A program made the position numbers and the translations under genes. From NCBI GenBank assembly GCA_026826555.1, contig JAKSZT010054304.1, positions 27,856,457 to 27,920,456 of the forward strand: 64,000 nucleotides of DNA. The letters run 5' to 3'. Of this stretch, positions 33,576 through 46,499 are shown piece by piece. The stretch's first letter is position 1, and each line of letters begins with the position of its first letter. Source of the DNA: Tolypeutes matacus (lineage: Eukaryota; Chordata; Mammalia; Cingulata; Chlamyphoridae). The notes beneath the pieces are model-generated. The model was not told where the DNA came from, did not search any database, and saw only the letters and a program-made list of their open reading frames with translations.

Positions 33576-35780
33576 CTTTTGTTTTCTTTTTTCTTTTTAA
33601 TGGTGGGAACATATATACAACATAAACTTTTCCATACAACCACTCCCAAGGATACCATTCAATGGGTTAATCACATTCAGTGTTGTGTTACCCTCACCAC
33701 CTTCCATTACTAAAACTTTCCTATCTCCCTAAACAGAAACCCTACACCCATTATACATGAATGCCCCATTCCTCTTCTTCCTTGTCCCTGACAACCTGTA
33801 TTCTAATATCTATCTTTATGAGCTTGCATATCCTCTGATATTTTCTTTGTGGTTATCATGGGGCTTAAATTTAACATCTTAAATCTATAACAATCTTGTT
33901 TGTTTTGATACCAAATTTACCAGCATAGTATATAATATATACAAACTTTTTTCCCATATCCCTCCATCCCCCCACCTTCATGCAGTTCTTGTTAAAAGTG
34001 ACATATTTATACATTATGGGTCCCAAACCACTGATTTATCAATATATTTTATGCATTTGCTTGTTAGATACTGTAAGAACTAAAAAATGGGGTGCTAAAC
34101 CAAAACCACAATAGGACTGGCATTTATATTTACTCTTGTCAAAACCATTACTGAAGATCTTATTTCTTTATGTGGCTTTGATCTATTGTTGTTTCCTTTC
34201 AACCTCCAGAACTTCCCCTAGCATCTGTTTCTGAGTCTAGAGATGACAAACTCTCTCAGATTTTGTTTATCTTAGAATGCCTTAATAGCTCTCTCTCTCT
34301 CTCTCTTTTTCTCATTTTTGAAAGATATATTCTAGATATAGAATTCTTGGGTGATGGGTTTTTTTTGCATTCCTTACTTTAAATATGCCATTCCACTGCC
34401 TTTTTGCCTCCATGGTTTCCAATGAGAAATTGGCACTTAATCTTATTGAGGCTCCCATATATGTGACACATAGCTTTTCTTTTGTTGTTTTTCAGAATTC
34501 TCTCTTTATCTTTGACATTCAACAACTTTCAGTTATTATTTCTTTGAATATTTTCTCTTCCCTTTTTCTGTCTTCTGGGTATTCCACAATATATATTCCA
34601 CAATATATATTGTGTGTTTGATGGTCTCCCACAGGTTCTTTAGGCTGTGACAACTTTACATCATTCCTTTTTCTTTCTGCTCCTCAGACTGAATGGTTTA
34701 AATGGTTTTATCTTCAATTTCACTCTTTCTTCTGCCAGTTCCCAACTGCTATTGAACTCCTCTAGAGGATTTTAATTTTTGTTACTGTGGCTTCCAGCTC
34801 TATTTGCTTCCTTTTCGTAATTTCCTTCTCTCTTTATCCGTTATGTTCCAGGTCTGGTCCTCCTCATTGACGTTCTCTAATGCTTTTCTTTTGTTTGGAC
34901 CATTGCTTCCTGTTTCTTTGAATGTTTGTAATCTTCGGTTGAAACCTGGACATTTTGATTTTTTAATGTGTCATCACTGGATTTAGAATCTAAGGCATCT
35001 GTTCCTTAAGCTTGTATCTGGCTAGTGTTATGACAGGGATTTGCTTGAATGCCAGGAGCTAACAGCAAACAAATAAAGAAAAATAAAGAAAAAATTGAAA
35101 ATGCTTTTGCAGACTGACTTCTCTGAGTGCTCTAAATCAAAGCTTATCCATACAATGAATTTAGAGGATAGCTCAAGGCCAAAGCATTGGGGACCCCCTG
35201 CTCCTTTCTGTTCATGAGTCTTATCTTAGGCATGCACATGTGGCCCTAGCAATGCTCCTGTTTACAGAGATATGAATTTCCCATCTTCCCTAGGAAACAA
35301 TCTCTTCATAGTCCCAGGCACTGCCCTGGATGTCTCACAGCCAGGAATTCCTTGTCCCAGGTATCCATGACTTGACTGCTCGCCTACAGTGTTTTGTGAT
35401 ATCTGTGTGCTGCCTTCTACATGTAAGGCAATTTCTGGGATGCTCAGTCCCTCAATCTGCCCCAGACAGATTAACCCAGATGTACATCTCCCAGTAGGTA
35501 CGCAAGGGTTACTCTGCTCCCTCTGTAACCATGAGCAGGACATGTGTTGTGAATACTAACCAGCTCCTCACTGAGCAGATGAGAAGAAGGGGCAGCCAGG
35601 GTCTCAGGATAGTTGCCTTTTTCTTGATTTGTCATCTTTCCCTGTTATTGCAATCCTTTAACTCTTTTCTGGATCTTTAAGAAAGATGTTTCTATCAGTT
35701 CATGCTTATTGCTCAAAGCTTCTGTGGGTGGATGGAGCCTTGGATCTTCTCAGTTTAGCATCTTGATCAGGGGTAACTTG
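33576..35780 (-). mobile_element. HAL1-like half-LINE (ORF1 only)
   Basis: Minus-strand element. T-rich end at 33576-33600, 3' UTR 33600-33840 ('gttgtgttaccctcaccacc', 'aaacagaaaccctacaccc'), then an L1 inter-ORF-type segment and ORF1-type sequence ('tttttgaaagatatattc', 'cctccatggtttccaatgag') from 34200 on, and a 5' end near 35775 ('cagtttagcatcttgatcag'). No ORF2 sequence lies between the 3' UTR and ORF1, as in the HAL1 family of non-autonomous L1 derivatives. Frames are decayed. It contains a short (CT)n run at 34287-34305. An internal deletion of a normal L1 is the alternative. Confidence 0.6.
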
Positions 35781-36555
35781 ATCTGCTATTAAATGTTTTC
35801 CAATGGGGTTTTGGGGCTGAGGGATGAGGTGGAGGAGTCCATTTTGAAGTTTTTGCTGATTTCCATGAGGGTAAAATCTTCCACTGTGGCAAATTCAAGA
35901 TATCAATATGATATCACTGAATGTGTGGCTGGAAAAAAAAAAAAAATCGGCTCCAGCACACAACTTGGGGTATGTATTTTCTTTATTCCTAAACTCTTTA
36001 AGACTATGACTTCATATTCCTTCTTTAAAAACTGAATTATGTGCCATCTTATTATAATGTCTTTTATGATTTCTTATGGTCATTCCAATCCTCCCAGACT
36101 TTATCATTCATTAAAGATTTTCTCTTCATTTTCCATTTTTCTTGCAATCATTCTGTTCTTATATGTATTCACTTTAAATGAGATCTCCCCATTTCACCTC
36201 TTTAAAATATCCCAGATATTATCATTACCTTAATGGTGAATTATGCTTTTATCCTATGAAAGTAAAAAATCAGAATTAATAATATAGATTAAAGCCAATA
36301 TTTATTTAACCTTAACTGACAGATATACATTTTTTTCATACTTGAGAGAGGGCTAGTTTTACCACTACAGAATCAAATGTTAAAATGTGATGTCAGGACA
36401 TGTAATAAGAAAAATTATAAAGTTTCCTGAATAAATGCAAGTTAAGATTCTTTAGAATGCATTTTTATTAGTATTTGTGTTATTATATTATCTTTATAGA
36501 TCAAAGGTGTTATAGTTCTTTGGTTTGGAAAACTTCTGAATGTATATTAGGTGAG
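35781..36555. other. No gene or recognised repeat
   Basis: No recognised gene or repeat. A 12-A run is at 35934-35945. Confidence 0.5.
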
Positions 36556-36999
36556 TGTGATGGTTAGTCTCATGTGTCAACTTGGCCAGGAAATGGTGCC
36601 CCCTTGTTTGGTCAAGTAAGCGCTGGCCTGATTGCTAATGTGAGGACATTTTGTGGACTTAAATCATCAGTAAGTTGATGGCATTTATGGCTGATTACAT
36701 CTACAATCAACTGTTAGGAGATTGCCTTCAGCAATGAAAGACATCTCACCCAATCAGATGAAAGCCTTAAAAGAACTCTCTCAGCAGTAAGAGAGAGAAT
36801 TCCCATCTCTAATTCAGACAGCCAGTTTCTCCTGGGGAACTCATCAAGAACCTTCATTGGAGTTCCTGGCTTGCAGCCAGCCTTACAGAATTTGAATTCA
36901 TGTATCCCCATGGTAGCATGAGAGAATTCTATAAAATCTCATAATATTTATATACATCTCTTGTGGGTTCTGTTTCCCTAGAGTACCCTGATTAATATA
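36556..36999 (+). repeat. ERV-type solo LTR (family Y)
   Basis: Starts 'tgtgatggttagtctcatgt' and 'gtcaacttggccagg', continues 'gattacatctacaatcaact', 'ccaatcagatgaaagcctt', and ends 'ggttctgtttccctagag' plus 'accctgattaatata'. The head and tail phrases are those of a widespread mammalian TG...CA bounded LTR, here in a version I associate with xenarthrans. No TSD is clear. Confidence 0.65.
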
Positions 37000-37186
37000 G
37001 TTAAGTTTTTACAAATTATTAAAATTAAATGGCTAAGCTACATGCATATAAAATATAAAATTTTACTAATTTAAAATTGCCAGATGAAACACTAGTCTGA
37101 ATTAGTGAGATGGATTAATTGTGAAGTATTTTAAAAGAAACTCAGATTTACCAATTTCAAATAAATATAGTAATATAAGTGAAATA

Positions 37187-37861
37187 CAGTTATCCTTTCC
37201 ACATTGGGATATGGTGAGTTGGCATCAGAAATAAAATGGCAATTTTTGAAGAGTTTTGTGGACACCACAGATGACACATAAAAATTTAGAAACTCAGAAA
37301 TTCATAAAATTTATGTACTGTTATATATAATGTTACCTGTACAGTATGTATTTTACCCTTTAACAACAAATGAACAGCAACACAATTTTACTTTCTTAAA
37401 ATTAAATTTGGAGTAACAGAATTTCTGTTCTATGCCCTGGTTTGGGGATGTCAAGTGTATTTCCAGCAATCTCTCATGTGACATCTTGTGGTGATCTCAC
37501 AATGATCTTTGTATCTCAAGTTTCTTGTGTCTTGTGTCCTTTAAACGCCATAAACTCTATTAAAATCATGGGTCCAAAGCATAGTGTTCTTAGTGGTTTG
37601 GAAAGTGCTCCCAAGAAACAGTGGAGAGTGACTAACTTGAATGAAAAAGTAGAATTGTTAAATATGCTTCCTTCAGGGAAAATAGCTCCTGCGGTTGGCC
37701 GCCATTATGGTGTTAGAGTCAATCATAGACTTTATCAAGAAAAAAGAGAAGGAAATCCTCAAAGTATAAACCACATCTCTTTTGTATAGATAGTGCAACA
37801 TTCTTTTGAGTGCAGGATTGTTATTAAAAAAAGACAGTCCGGTAGACCCTGGAGGTAACTG
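37187..37861 (+). mobile_element. Decayed Tigger/pogo-type DNA transposon
   Basis: Begins CAGTTATCCTTTCC after a TA dinucleotide (37185-37186), as expected for Tc1/mariner-superfamily Tigger elements. A candidate matching end, GGAGGTAACTG, lies at 37851-37861. Between them is the N-terminal part of a transposase (next entry), so most of the coding region has been deleted. The right boundary is less certain than the left. Confidence 0.6.
37442..37789 (+). pseudogene. Tigger/TIGD-like transposase, N-terminal remnant
   Basis: Tigger transposases carry two CENP-B-like helix-turn-helix DNA-binding domains followed by a DDE catalytic domain. The open frame of 115 codons contains MGPKHSVLSGLESAPKKQWR, then LNEKVELLNMLPSGKIAPAV and GRHYGVRVNHRLYQEKREG. 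Those features (basic Pro/Lys N terminus, 'EK-LL-ML-G----AVGRHYGV' helix pair, then a basic segment) are typical of the first HTH. It ends at a stop after about 75 family-like residues, with no DDE domain. The first 40 codons are upstream non-family sequence, so the real start is the internal MGPK methionine near 37562. It is not functional as a transposase. Confidence 0.7.
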
Positions 37862-37935
37862 AATGAAATAAGCTAGACAAAAACACAAAAAAGCAAATTT
37901 ATATGATCTCTCTTATATTAAGTTCCTAGTTTTAT
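37862..37935 (+). repeat. Short L1 3' end fragment
   Basis: 'gaatgaaataagctagacaa' followed by 'tatgatctctcttatatt' matches the segment shortly after the L1 ORF2 stop. Too short to classify. Confidence 0.4.
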
Positions 37936-40567
37936 CATTTCCTAAACAAAGCTCCAAAGTGTGATCAACCTTCCCAAATTTCCTAAAGAATTTTCAGGAT
38001 CGGGAGACGGAACTTTAACAATTGTATTACAAATTATAAATAATTCAATAAGCATAGAATTGAAAATGCAGTTTATATATGCAAATTAACATAATGATCC
38101 ATAAGCTCATACAATTTGATAAATGCAAGAACAAAAAGTATTGTACAATTTGGCAAATATTTTAAAATATTAATTTCCTGTTCAATCTTTTTAAAAGAAA
38201 ATGTATGAGAATTTATCAAGGTTAAATGTCCATAAATTTCCTTACCTATCAGAATGTACCCTAGTCATATATACTCACAGAGGAATATCAAATATTTTTA
38301 TTTTGCATTGCTTTATTAGCCAAAAAGTTGTAGCAACTTAAATATTCCATGGAATTCTATATAAATATTCTATGTGATAGTTGCAAATAATTAGCTCAAA
38401 AATTATAGGAGCAAGACAAAAATTTTCAGTGAAATAAGGAGTATATAGTACAATGGCTTCTTAGAAATCATTTTGCCAAATATGCTTAAGAACAAGGATA
38501 AGAAACCAAGTTTGGAGGGTAATATGGCTACTCAATCTTTCTTTCACTCTTACAAAAGTTTAAGGTAAGATTTCATTTATTAACTCATTCATTCCATCAT
38601 TCATGGTTTCTTTTAATAGATATTTATTACAGTCACTAAGCTAGATACTGCTCATAAAAAGGAAATTCACCCTTTTATTTATTTTAGCTGGTCATTTTTG
38701 CAGTGTGTCAGCTAGAACAATTGGCGCCTATTGCAAATTAGGAAAAAATTATTTATTCCAGAAGAATTATAAAAATAAATGGTGCCCATTCTTCCAGGTG
38801 GATGCAAGCTACATTTGGCAGGACACACAGTTGACAATGAGTGCAAAAACTGTCTTGTAGGTCACTCCAGCAAGGCACCTTTATGTAGGGTGCAGCCTGT
38901 ACTATCTGACTCACACAGATATTAGAAACTATTGTTGAAAATATAGACATGATTGAAAAAATGTACTTTTTATATTTTCTGTATAGTCTTGTTTGTATAT
39001 GTTTAAGTGGACAAATGGATGGGTATGTCAATTGGAAACTTATTTTTAAATTTTCTGGATCATTTAGAGTTTTAGGATCTTTTGGCTTTTATTTCAAGGT
39101 GGGTCCGCGGAAAAAGGTGTCTCCAACATTGCTCAAGCAGTTAGCTTCCTGATGTTTAATGAGTGGTAAGCAATACCTTTATTCTACGGTTTTGCCAAAG
39201 CACAGTGAGGCATGCTTATAAACAGTTCATTCAGAATGCAAGAGCAGAGTTAGGGCAGCACAATGTGCATTCTAATGATTTTGGGATAGTTGACATAGTA
39301 GCCAGGGCTAGATAAGATAAAGAGATTTTCCACTCTCACTTTAAAACCAGTGAAGTCAGCTGCTGGGGAAGCATATTTTGGCAAAACTGACTCTAGTCCT
39401 TATTTCCTTTCTTTCTTGTGCTGTTGTATTCCATAGCATATAAATTTGGGCAATTTTTTTTCAGATATTGATGGGTGAGAAATAAATAAAAATCACCTTT
39501 AAACAATATTTCCTTTATTCATCTCCTCTTCCACATCTTTCAGATATGTTTCCTTTAAAGCTTTATTTGAAAAGCACTTCTATTTGCTTTATTCTGATTA
39601 TAAGCTAGTAGTACTAAAGGATAACAGAAGAGGCAGAAATAGCAGGAGATCAAAAGAATGGTTACTTAAAGAGAAGGAAATCAGCAACTTTTGTTTTATC
39701 AGTTAAGAGATCCCATTTCAGAAATCAATGATTATTTTGCATACATACCTGTAATCAATATTTCTTTAACCTGAAATTTAATAATGAACCTGTAAGAATA
39801 ATGCTGCCTTGTGATTTAATCAATCTGAAGGCACATGTGGCATGGAAGCTTCCTTTGCTTTTTTGTGCCTTTGATAACTTATTAAGAGAGAAGTCATTCA
39901 TTTTGTATTTGTTTTAAATTTGTTTTTCTAACTATTTTGAAATTGATACTCTCTATTATTTTTAAATATCCTACAAAAATTTTATCTTGATGTACTGATA
40001 TTGCATTTTCTGATTGTTAGCCATCAGTAAACATAAAATCAGTACTTCAAGATACTTTTAGTATATCTTCTTATAATATTAAAATATTAGTATATTAAAA
40101 TTTCATGTAAAATGAAATCTGATGGAATGATAGAGGCTTTGATGCAACAGTGATTAGAACTGAAAAATTTAAATGGAAATTGGGTAATTACAGTTAAACA
40201 CAAAATGAGAAATGAATTCAAGTTAAGGGAGTCATGTAGTTTCATAGTTTTGTGTATTAATTCAAGTTACTAGATGAAGAAGAAGCTAAACATACAGCTG
40301 ATAAGGACTCAGCTTAAAAGCTAAGCTTATTCTTTAAATTCACATGAATAAAAACATTAAGAAACAAAATAAAATATTATTTTTTAAAAATGTTTTCCTT
40401 TACTAAAACTGTGATGTAACTTAAAATTAAGCAGTGTAGTTTTTGATATTCTATATTTTAATATTTCATTTGGGAGGTAGTAATTACAATAATATGGAGT
40501 ATCAACATGAAATGTAATCACCACTAACTTACTCTTATATGTTTTAGCTTAAATATAAATTTAAAAC
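37936..40567. other. No gene seen
   Basis: Mostly unrecognised. 38590-38665 may be a fragment of an L2-type repeat. The open frame 39031-38753 on the minus strand is not recognised as any protein. Confidence 0.5.
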
Positions 40568-40790
40568 AATAGCCATCATTTATTAACCGCTTAAATGTTC
40601 TAAATATTTTGTACAAATTGACTCATGTTATTAATTTCACAACACTGGTATTATAATTTTCATGTTAAAGATGAGCAATCTAAGGCAAAATGAGATTAAG
40701 TAATTGTCCAAGATTACATGGTGAGCAAATGGCCTGGCCAAAACCCATGTAATCTGGTTCCAGAAATGTTGTTCCAACCCTTACTCTATT
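40568..40790 (-). repeat. MIR SINE
   Basis: Antisense MIR order: 'tagccatcatttattaaccg', 'attgactcatgttattaat', 'aaagatgagcaatctaaggc', 'taattgtccaagattacatg', 'atgtaatctggttccag'. The central core is recognisable. Confidence 0.7.
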
Positions 40791-42179
40791 CTGTTGAAAC
40801 CACTGTACAATACTATCTTTCGGTAAATTAAAACAGTGATATTTCGTGTAGAAACAAATACTGATGAAAAGCACCTTTGACATCAACTTCCTATTTTCAT
40901 TTTAATCAAATACTAAACACCGTATAGCACCACAGGGCAAACAGCTCAAACTCTTCAACTTTGTCTTATGATGTTTCCCAAAAGAATAAGATATAGGTGA
41001 AGAGTCACTGACTGGACTGTTTTTGTACATTGTCAAGGCATTTTCCATATACTGTGTTGTGAACTCAAAATACATGAATTTATACATTTTGATGTCCTTT
41101 TTGAAAGAAGAAAGAGAAAAACGTTCATTCTCTTTTTAAGCAGTCTATATAGATAATGGAGACCTCTGACTAATATTTGTGTTTTTTTAATCTTTTGTAG
41201 TCCAGACCTCTACTATGCAAGGGCAATTTAAAAATCCCTAAAGGAACAAATATATTATAATAGATATACTTCCACTCTTGCATATGAATGCCCTCTTTTC
41301 TGCTTTTTCTATCCTTTCTCTTTTTCACCTGTCTTACTTAATTTTTTCTGATACTTTGCCTCATTCTTTTTCCTTTCCACTCTACTGGTATTATCCTTTA
41401 GTGCCTATGGTGGACTTACAGTTTTGTTTTATCTTAAACTAGGTACAGCAGTATTACAGCAGATACTTTGATGACACTACTAGAGAATTTAAATTTGTTT
41501 CTAAAGTCTAATTATATTTGGGGAAATTTTAAACAAAGCTTTCCCTTTTTCTAATATTGTATCTTTATATTTGTGAATTGTGATATGTTGTTTTACTTTT
41601 CCACATAATACTCTGATGAATAAACACTTTCTGTAAAGAGAACTAATAGGCTAAGTGATATTCTAGGGCCTAGAAGCTAAAAAGTAACTAAACAAGAAAT
41701 GCAGCCCAAGTCCCTAACTGCTTCTCAGCCTATGATCTCTCTATCACAGGACAATATAGGCATTCAAGGTGTTCAGTGAAGGTAAGCTGAAAGGAATAAA
41801 TAAAGAACTGAGCTGCTAATATGTGCTATGTACTGTTGGTGTTAATAAAGAAATAGATGCCATGGTCTGTCATGAAATGAGGAACTTACAATATGTACAC
41901 ACACTACTCAAATAGAGTTCAGCCTAATTTAGCATGCAATTATAGTCTATAGTAATCTTGGAGGTTCTCTGAAGGCTTGCCTGCAGCAAACTATTCCCAT
42001 AATTATGTTCCTCATGTACTGAAATATCCACCATTAGAGAGTCATTATTTCTAAAGCTGACTGAAAAATTTTTAAGTCTTTGAGAGGTCTTCATGTCTCC
42101 TTTGCATATCATTTAGTTTTTAAAAAGACCGTAGTGTAATTGGACTGTAGTGTAGTATATACCTGGTCCTTCTCATATA
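40791..42179. other. No gene or recognised repeat
   Basis: Nothing recognised. It includes pyrimidine-rich DNA around 41290-41400. Confidence 0.5.
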
Positions 42180-42259
42180 GAAGACTCCAGAACAATTGAC
42201 ATCCTAGGCCAGTTGAGGAAGTCTCCAGAACAATTGAGGAAGACTCCAGGAAAATTGAG
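42180..42259. repeat. 21-bp minisatellite, about 3 units
   Basis: Units GAAGACTCCAGAACAATTGA (42180), GAAGTCTCCAGAACAATTGA (42218) and GAAGACTCCAGGAAAATTGA (42239). The last two are adjacent 21-mers; the first is separated by a degenerate 17-nt remnant. Confidence 0.85.
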
Positions 42260-42700
42260 GAAGAGCTATAGCATAGAAAGGATAGAAGGGAATGTACCAG
42301 AGACAAATTTCATGTTTACCACACTTTTAATTAGTGTTGGTTTACTTGCCAGTCTTGTCTCTGACTTTTTATTATCATTGAAGAAAAGCATCATTCGGTT
42401 TTAGAAAATTATATAATTCACTTATTCTCTAACTCACAATATTGGATTTTTTTTTCCCCCTGAATTACTCCTCTTGTTTCTTTTCAAATTGCCTGGTAAT
42501 CTTTTTATTTCAAGAATGGAACAGTTAAATGGCCAGATACTTTGTCTGTTAAGCTTTCTCTCATTCGGGCATATTCTGTGCAGCCAAGTTTTACTCTTAA
42601 CTGACTGAAATTTTCGTTCATTCATTTAAAGGACACATGCTTGTATCTATTTTGTGTCTTAGAGAAAAATAACTTAAATATTGCCCTTGTCATCCTCTAG

Positions 42701-42748
<48 letters not shown>

Positions 42749-42758
42749 NNNNNNNNNN

Positions 42759-42805
<47 letters not shown>

Positions 42806-42818
42806 CAGAAGATAGATA
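42701..42818. repeat. (TAGA)n microsatellite with assembly gap
   Basis: Tetranucleotide TAGA/GATA repeats on both sides of ten unknown bases (42749-42758), ending in a variant 'cagaagatagata'. The gap means the true repeat length is unknown. The open frame over it includes unknown residues and is not a gene. Confidence 0.97.
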
Positions 42819-45489
42819 CTTAGGGAGAAAGATTTTTAAGGTGTAGAGCTCAGTATAGTGAAAAAAATTCTGCATCTTCTAAGCCATTGTCTAACCCAAA
42901 TCAAAAGGCATGTGTCTCTTTTGTGATGTTGTGATCCTCCCTGTTCATCTAACCCTACTGTAATATCATGTCATTAAAACCGTTTTGTACTACTTTCTTG
43001 GTCAAATAACTTTAGCTAATATAATCAAGAAATTTAATCCATGATGCTAATGATGGATGTAATCTTATATATTAGCTAACATTCCTAGTTACTGAGCTTA
43101 TCACAGGCTCACAGAATTTGAAAACTAAACATGTGCTTGGGTCTTATCTAGTACAACCACGTACTACACTTGGTGATAATGAGTTTCAGAGTGTCTTCCT
43201 GAGATTACTCCTTAATAGGGCAGGAACCTAGGTCTCAATTCTCTGTTCTCTGTTGGTTCAGTTAAGCAGGGCCCATAGAGGGGCCTTTAAATTCCTTAAA
43301 ACCAAGGAGTGGGTATTACAGAGATTTAAATACCATAAGTGTTTGGAAGGGAGTGTTGGGGAAGAGGAAGATTTTTTTTTTTTTTTCACTCAAACAGTCT
43401 TTAAAATCATACCATATAGAAACCTCTTCTTACTTTCCTACTATCAGGAGAAGGGTGTGATGTGAGCTTAATTAGTTTCTTCTCCTCTGAGACTTTACCA
43501 AGTGCTTAGAACACTGTCCTGATTCGCATTGGTGATTTGCTGAAATGCTGTGTTTTTGGAAGTGTTCATGAATTTATTTAATTTGATGTGATATCTGAAA
43601 GCAATTAAAAGTAAAAATAGTGCTGAGATAGAAGGCTCTCCAACAAAAAGATTAAACCTTCAATTTCCTGAACCTCACTATTTGAGGTTAGGAACTCAAT
43701 GGACTACAGGAAAACACATCTTCTGGTTTCCTAAATGGAAAAAGGATTTTGAATTTCAATGTAGAGTTGGCATTTGACTGGTTTTACTTTCTTAAATAGA
43801 AAATATAGTCTCTGGCACTAAAATGAAAAGTCTGCACACATAATATTATTTGCACTACAGTAAAATGGTTTGTTGTTTAGCATTATAAATTCAGGCTGCA
43901 TGACTTCCTTGTAGAGTCTGTACTTCTCTCTCTGATCAATTACATTTTTTTTGTACCCAATACCTCATAAAGGGAGCCAACTCTTGAATCTTTATGTATT
44001 CTGCATACTGCCAAACAAGCGTCAGAAGAAAGCAAAGTAGTGACCTTGAAAGGTACTCTTTTGCTGTAATAAAATCATGTTTATTTTTTCTCTGGTAAAT
44101 GGTTGGCAAGATATATGATTTCTCTTTTTATTCAGTTCTCAAATCAGTTTCATTTTCTCTAGAAATATCTTTTTAGATGAGTTTAAAGTATTTTATAAAA
44201 TAAAAAGGAAATACTTTAGATTCCTTTAATTTATGCCCAAAGCAGCAAAGGTAAGAGTTCAGAACATAATTAACTTAAAATATATCCTAGAATGTGTTTG
44301 ACTCATCATGCTTTAATGAGTCTCTGTAAGTAGATGATCTCTGCAAAAATAAAACAGAATACTGATTACAGAGGCTTTGACTCCTACCTAAGTAGAAGCC
44401 TACAGGGTGTATCCTTGGAGAAAGTTTTAATATCACAGAACAGAAAAAAAAGCAAAATGTTATAATTTTTTTTGAGTTTTCACCAATATGCAAGAAAAAG
44501 ACGAGTCAATAAGGCTTTAGGGTATAGGAAGAGAAGTAGTTCTTGCTTGTCATAAAAATGAATATAAATATTAATATAATATTCAGTGAATGTTTACATA
44601 AAAGATTTTTACCCACAGAGTGTTATTTTATATTTAAGAAACTAGAAATAAGATGGGCTTTAAGCAGGGCTTAGAAACAGCCATAGATTTAATGCTATAG
44701 AACAGATTCCATTTTTATATGTCAATATTAGACAATCTTTTCATAGTTCTTTAGATAGAAAATGCAGTAATATGCATTAGTGCATCAGTATACTTCTTAG
44801 TATACCAATTTTCTGTACAGTCTTAATGATAATAACTTTGAAATTTTTAACATACTGTGCTAAAAAATGGTATTACTTTATTTGTGTATGTACAGCCATC
44901 CATTGTTAATTTGAAACTTTAGAAATGGAAAAAGAGTTAAAGGAATGAGATTGGAGAGGAAAACATAAAATGAAAATTACAAAAAATATTAATCTTTAAT
45001 CTTTTAAAATATTCTTACTAAGCTCTCTGGAAAGTTATTTTGCCTCAGATATTAGGGAAAAACCCAAGAGGGGATTTAGGAAAATATGGCTTCACAAGCC
45101 TGTGTAAAACATCTGTTCATGATCTAAAGGCTGATTACTCCCCATGGAAAGGGAAAAGTAAAAGAAAGACCAAAATAGAATAATTATAAAACTAGTAGAA
45201 TTTTTGTCTTAAATATCTCTGATCACTGGGGAAAGTACTTTTATGTAAAAGAAATGGCTGCAATATTCCCTAATGAAGGTATCAAACAAGGGAATGCAGA
45301 TTTGTACTCCCATGTATTGTTTATCTTTGAAGGAAACCTCCACTGTAATCTAGTAGGAACATGAATATTATAACAGGAATAAAATTATTATCAGACTCTA
45401 TAAAATCAAAATCCAGAAAATAATATCAACTGCTGTGACTAGTTGTTTTCATGTTAAAACATCAAAATCATAGACATAAGCAAAGAAAT
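42819..45489. other. No gene seen
   Basis: Mostly unrecognised. About 43095-43260 ('tatctagtacaaccacgtac', 'cctaggtctcaattctctg') may be an ancient L3/CR1- or MIR-like relic, at low confidence. Confidence 0.45.
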
Positions 45490-45970
45490 CTGTGTATAGA
45501 ATGTATAATCGAGCTTTCATAAAACATTTTTGAGTTCCTACACTTTACCAGAGACAGTAAAGGATAAAGTAAGCCAAAAGGTAGCACCTCAAGATGTTCA
45601 ACTGCCAGCCGAAGAAAGACATATGCAAATAAATTATTATGAACGGTAACCAAACTGTATATGATTACAGAGAAGGAAGTCACCCTTTCTAGACAAATAA
45701 AGAGTATCAAAGAAGAATTCACAGTGAAGTGGACGTTTCAACTGACTTTTAAACTTTGAATAAGAGTTTGATTCAAAGTTGAGCAGGAAGGAAAATATTT
45801 AAATCAAGCATGGCAGGTGCTTCTTTTTAAGTTTAGGTATAAAGGAGTGAAAGAGCAGAAAAGGTATGTAGTTGTGGTGAGAAAGTAGAATACAGAATTT
45901 TAAACAGTTCCAGGTTGTTGTGTGGTTATGTAAGTGATGTTTGACTACAACTGGAAGGCGAACGGTTGGA
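45490..45970 (-). repeat. L2-like ancient repeat
   Basis: 'cataaaacatttttgagttc', 'caagatgttcaactgccag', 'gcaaataaattattatgaac' and the later 'caagcatggcaggtgc' follow the order of an antisense L2-type repeat ('attgagcacctac ... caaggagctcac ... aaacaaataattac'). Divergence is high. Confidence 0.4.
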
Positions 45971-46499
45971 AGATCAGCATGCTTCTTTTTTATGCCAGTG
46001 GCTTATGGATGATGGGATGCTGCTGGGAATATAGATGGAGAGGAAGACGTAAATCAGGCGCCATGCTCTTATAGAATATAGAAGATTGTGAGTATAGATG
46101 GAATAGCCAGACAATATTAGCAAATAGAGCAATGCCTTTTCTAAAATGGTTTGTAAGTGGTGGTAAGACCAAGGGGAATTATGGTCTGTCTTTGCTGACC
46201 TCTTAATATTTAGAAATTCCATGTGTGAATACTACATGGAAAGTAAGTCTGAATAGAGACCTAAGGCATTTTAAGGAGATTTTAGAAAAGACCATGGATG
46301 GGCAACAGTTGGTCCAAAAAAGAGGTTGGGATGTATCAGCAGCAGAAGAACGAAGTATCATAGGGCACAAAGTCCAATAGAATCTGAGAGTGAAGCTACC
46401 GAAAAGGCCTGACATTTGCTGTTGACAGATAAGGGTGGGCATGAATACATGACCAGATTTTGCTTACTAAAACTTTTGAAATAAAACTTTAATGTGTTT
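45971..46499. other. No gene or recognised repeat
   Basis: Nothing recognised. Two overlapping minus-strand frames (46222-45974 and 46442-46203) lack any family features. Confidence 0.5.

Noticed and set aside
42180..42818. CRISPR-like array
   Set aside because: The repeats are a tandem minisatellite and a tetranucleotide microsatellite without unique spacers, in a vertebrate genome.
42690..42875. Open frame with unknown residues
   Set aside because: It is a translation of the (TAGA)n microsatellite across the assembly gap.
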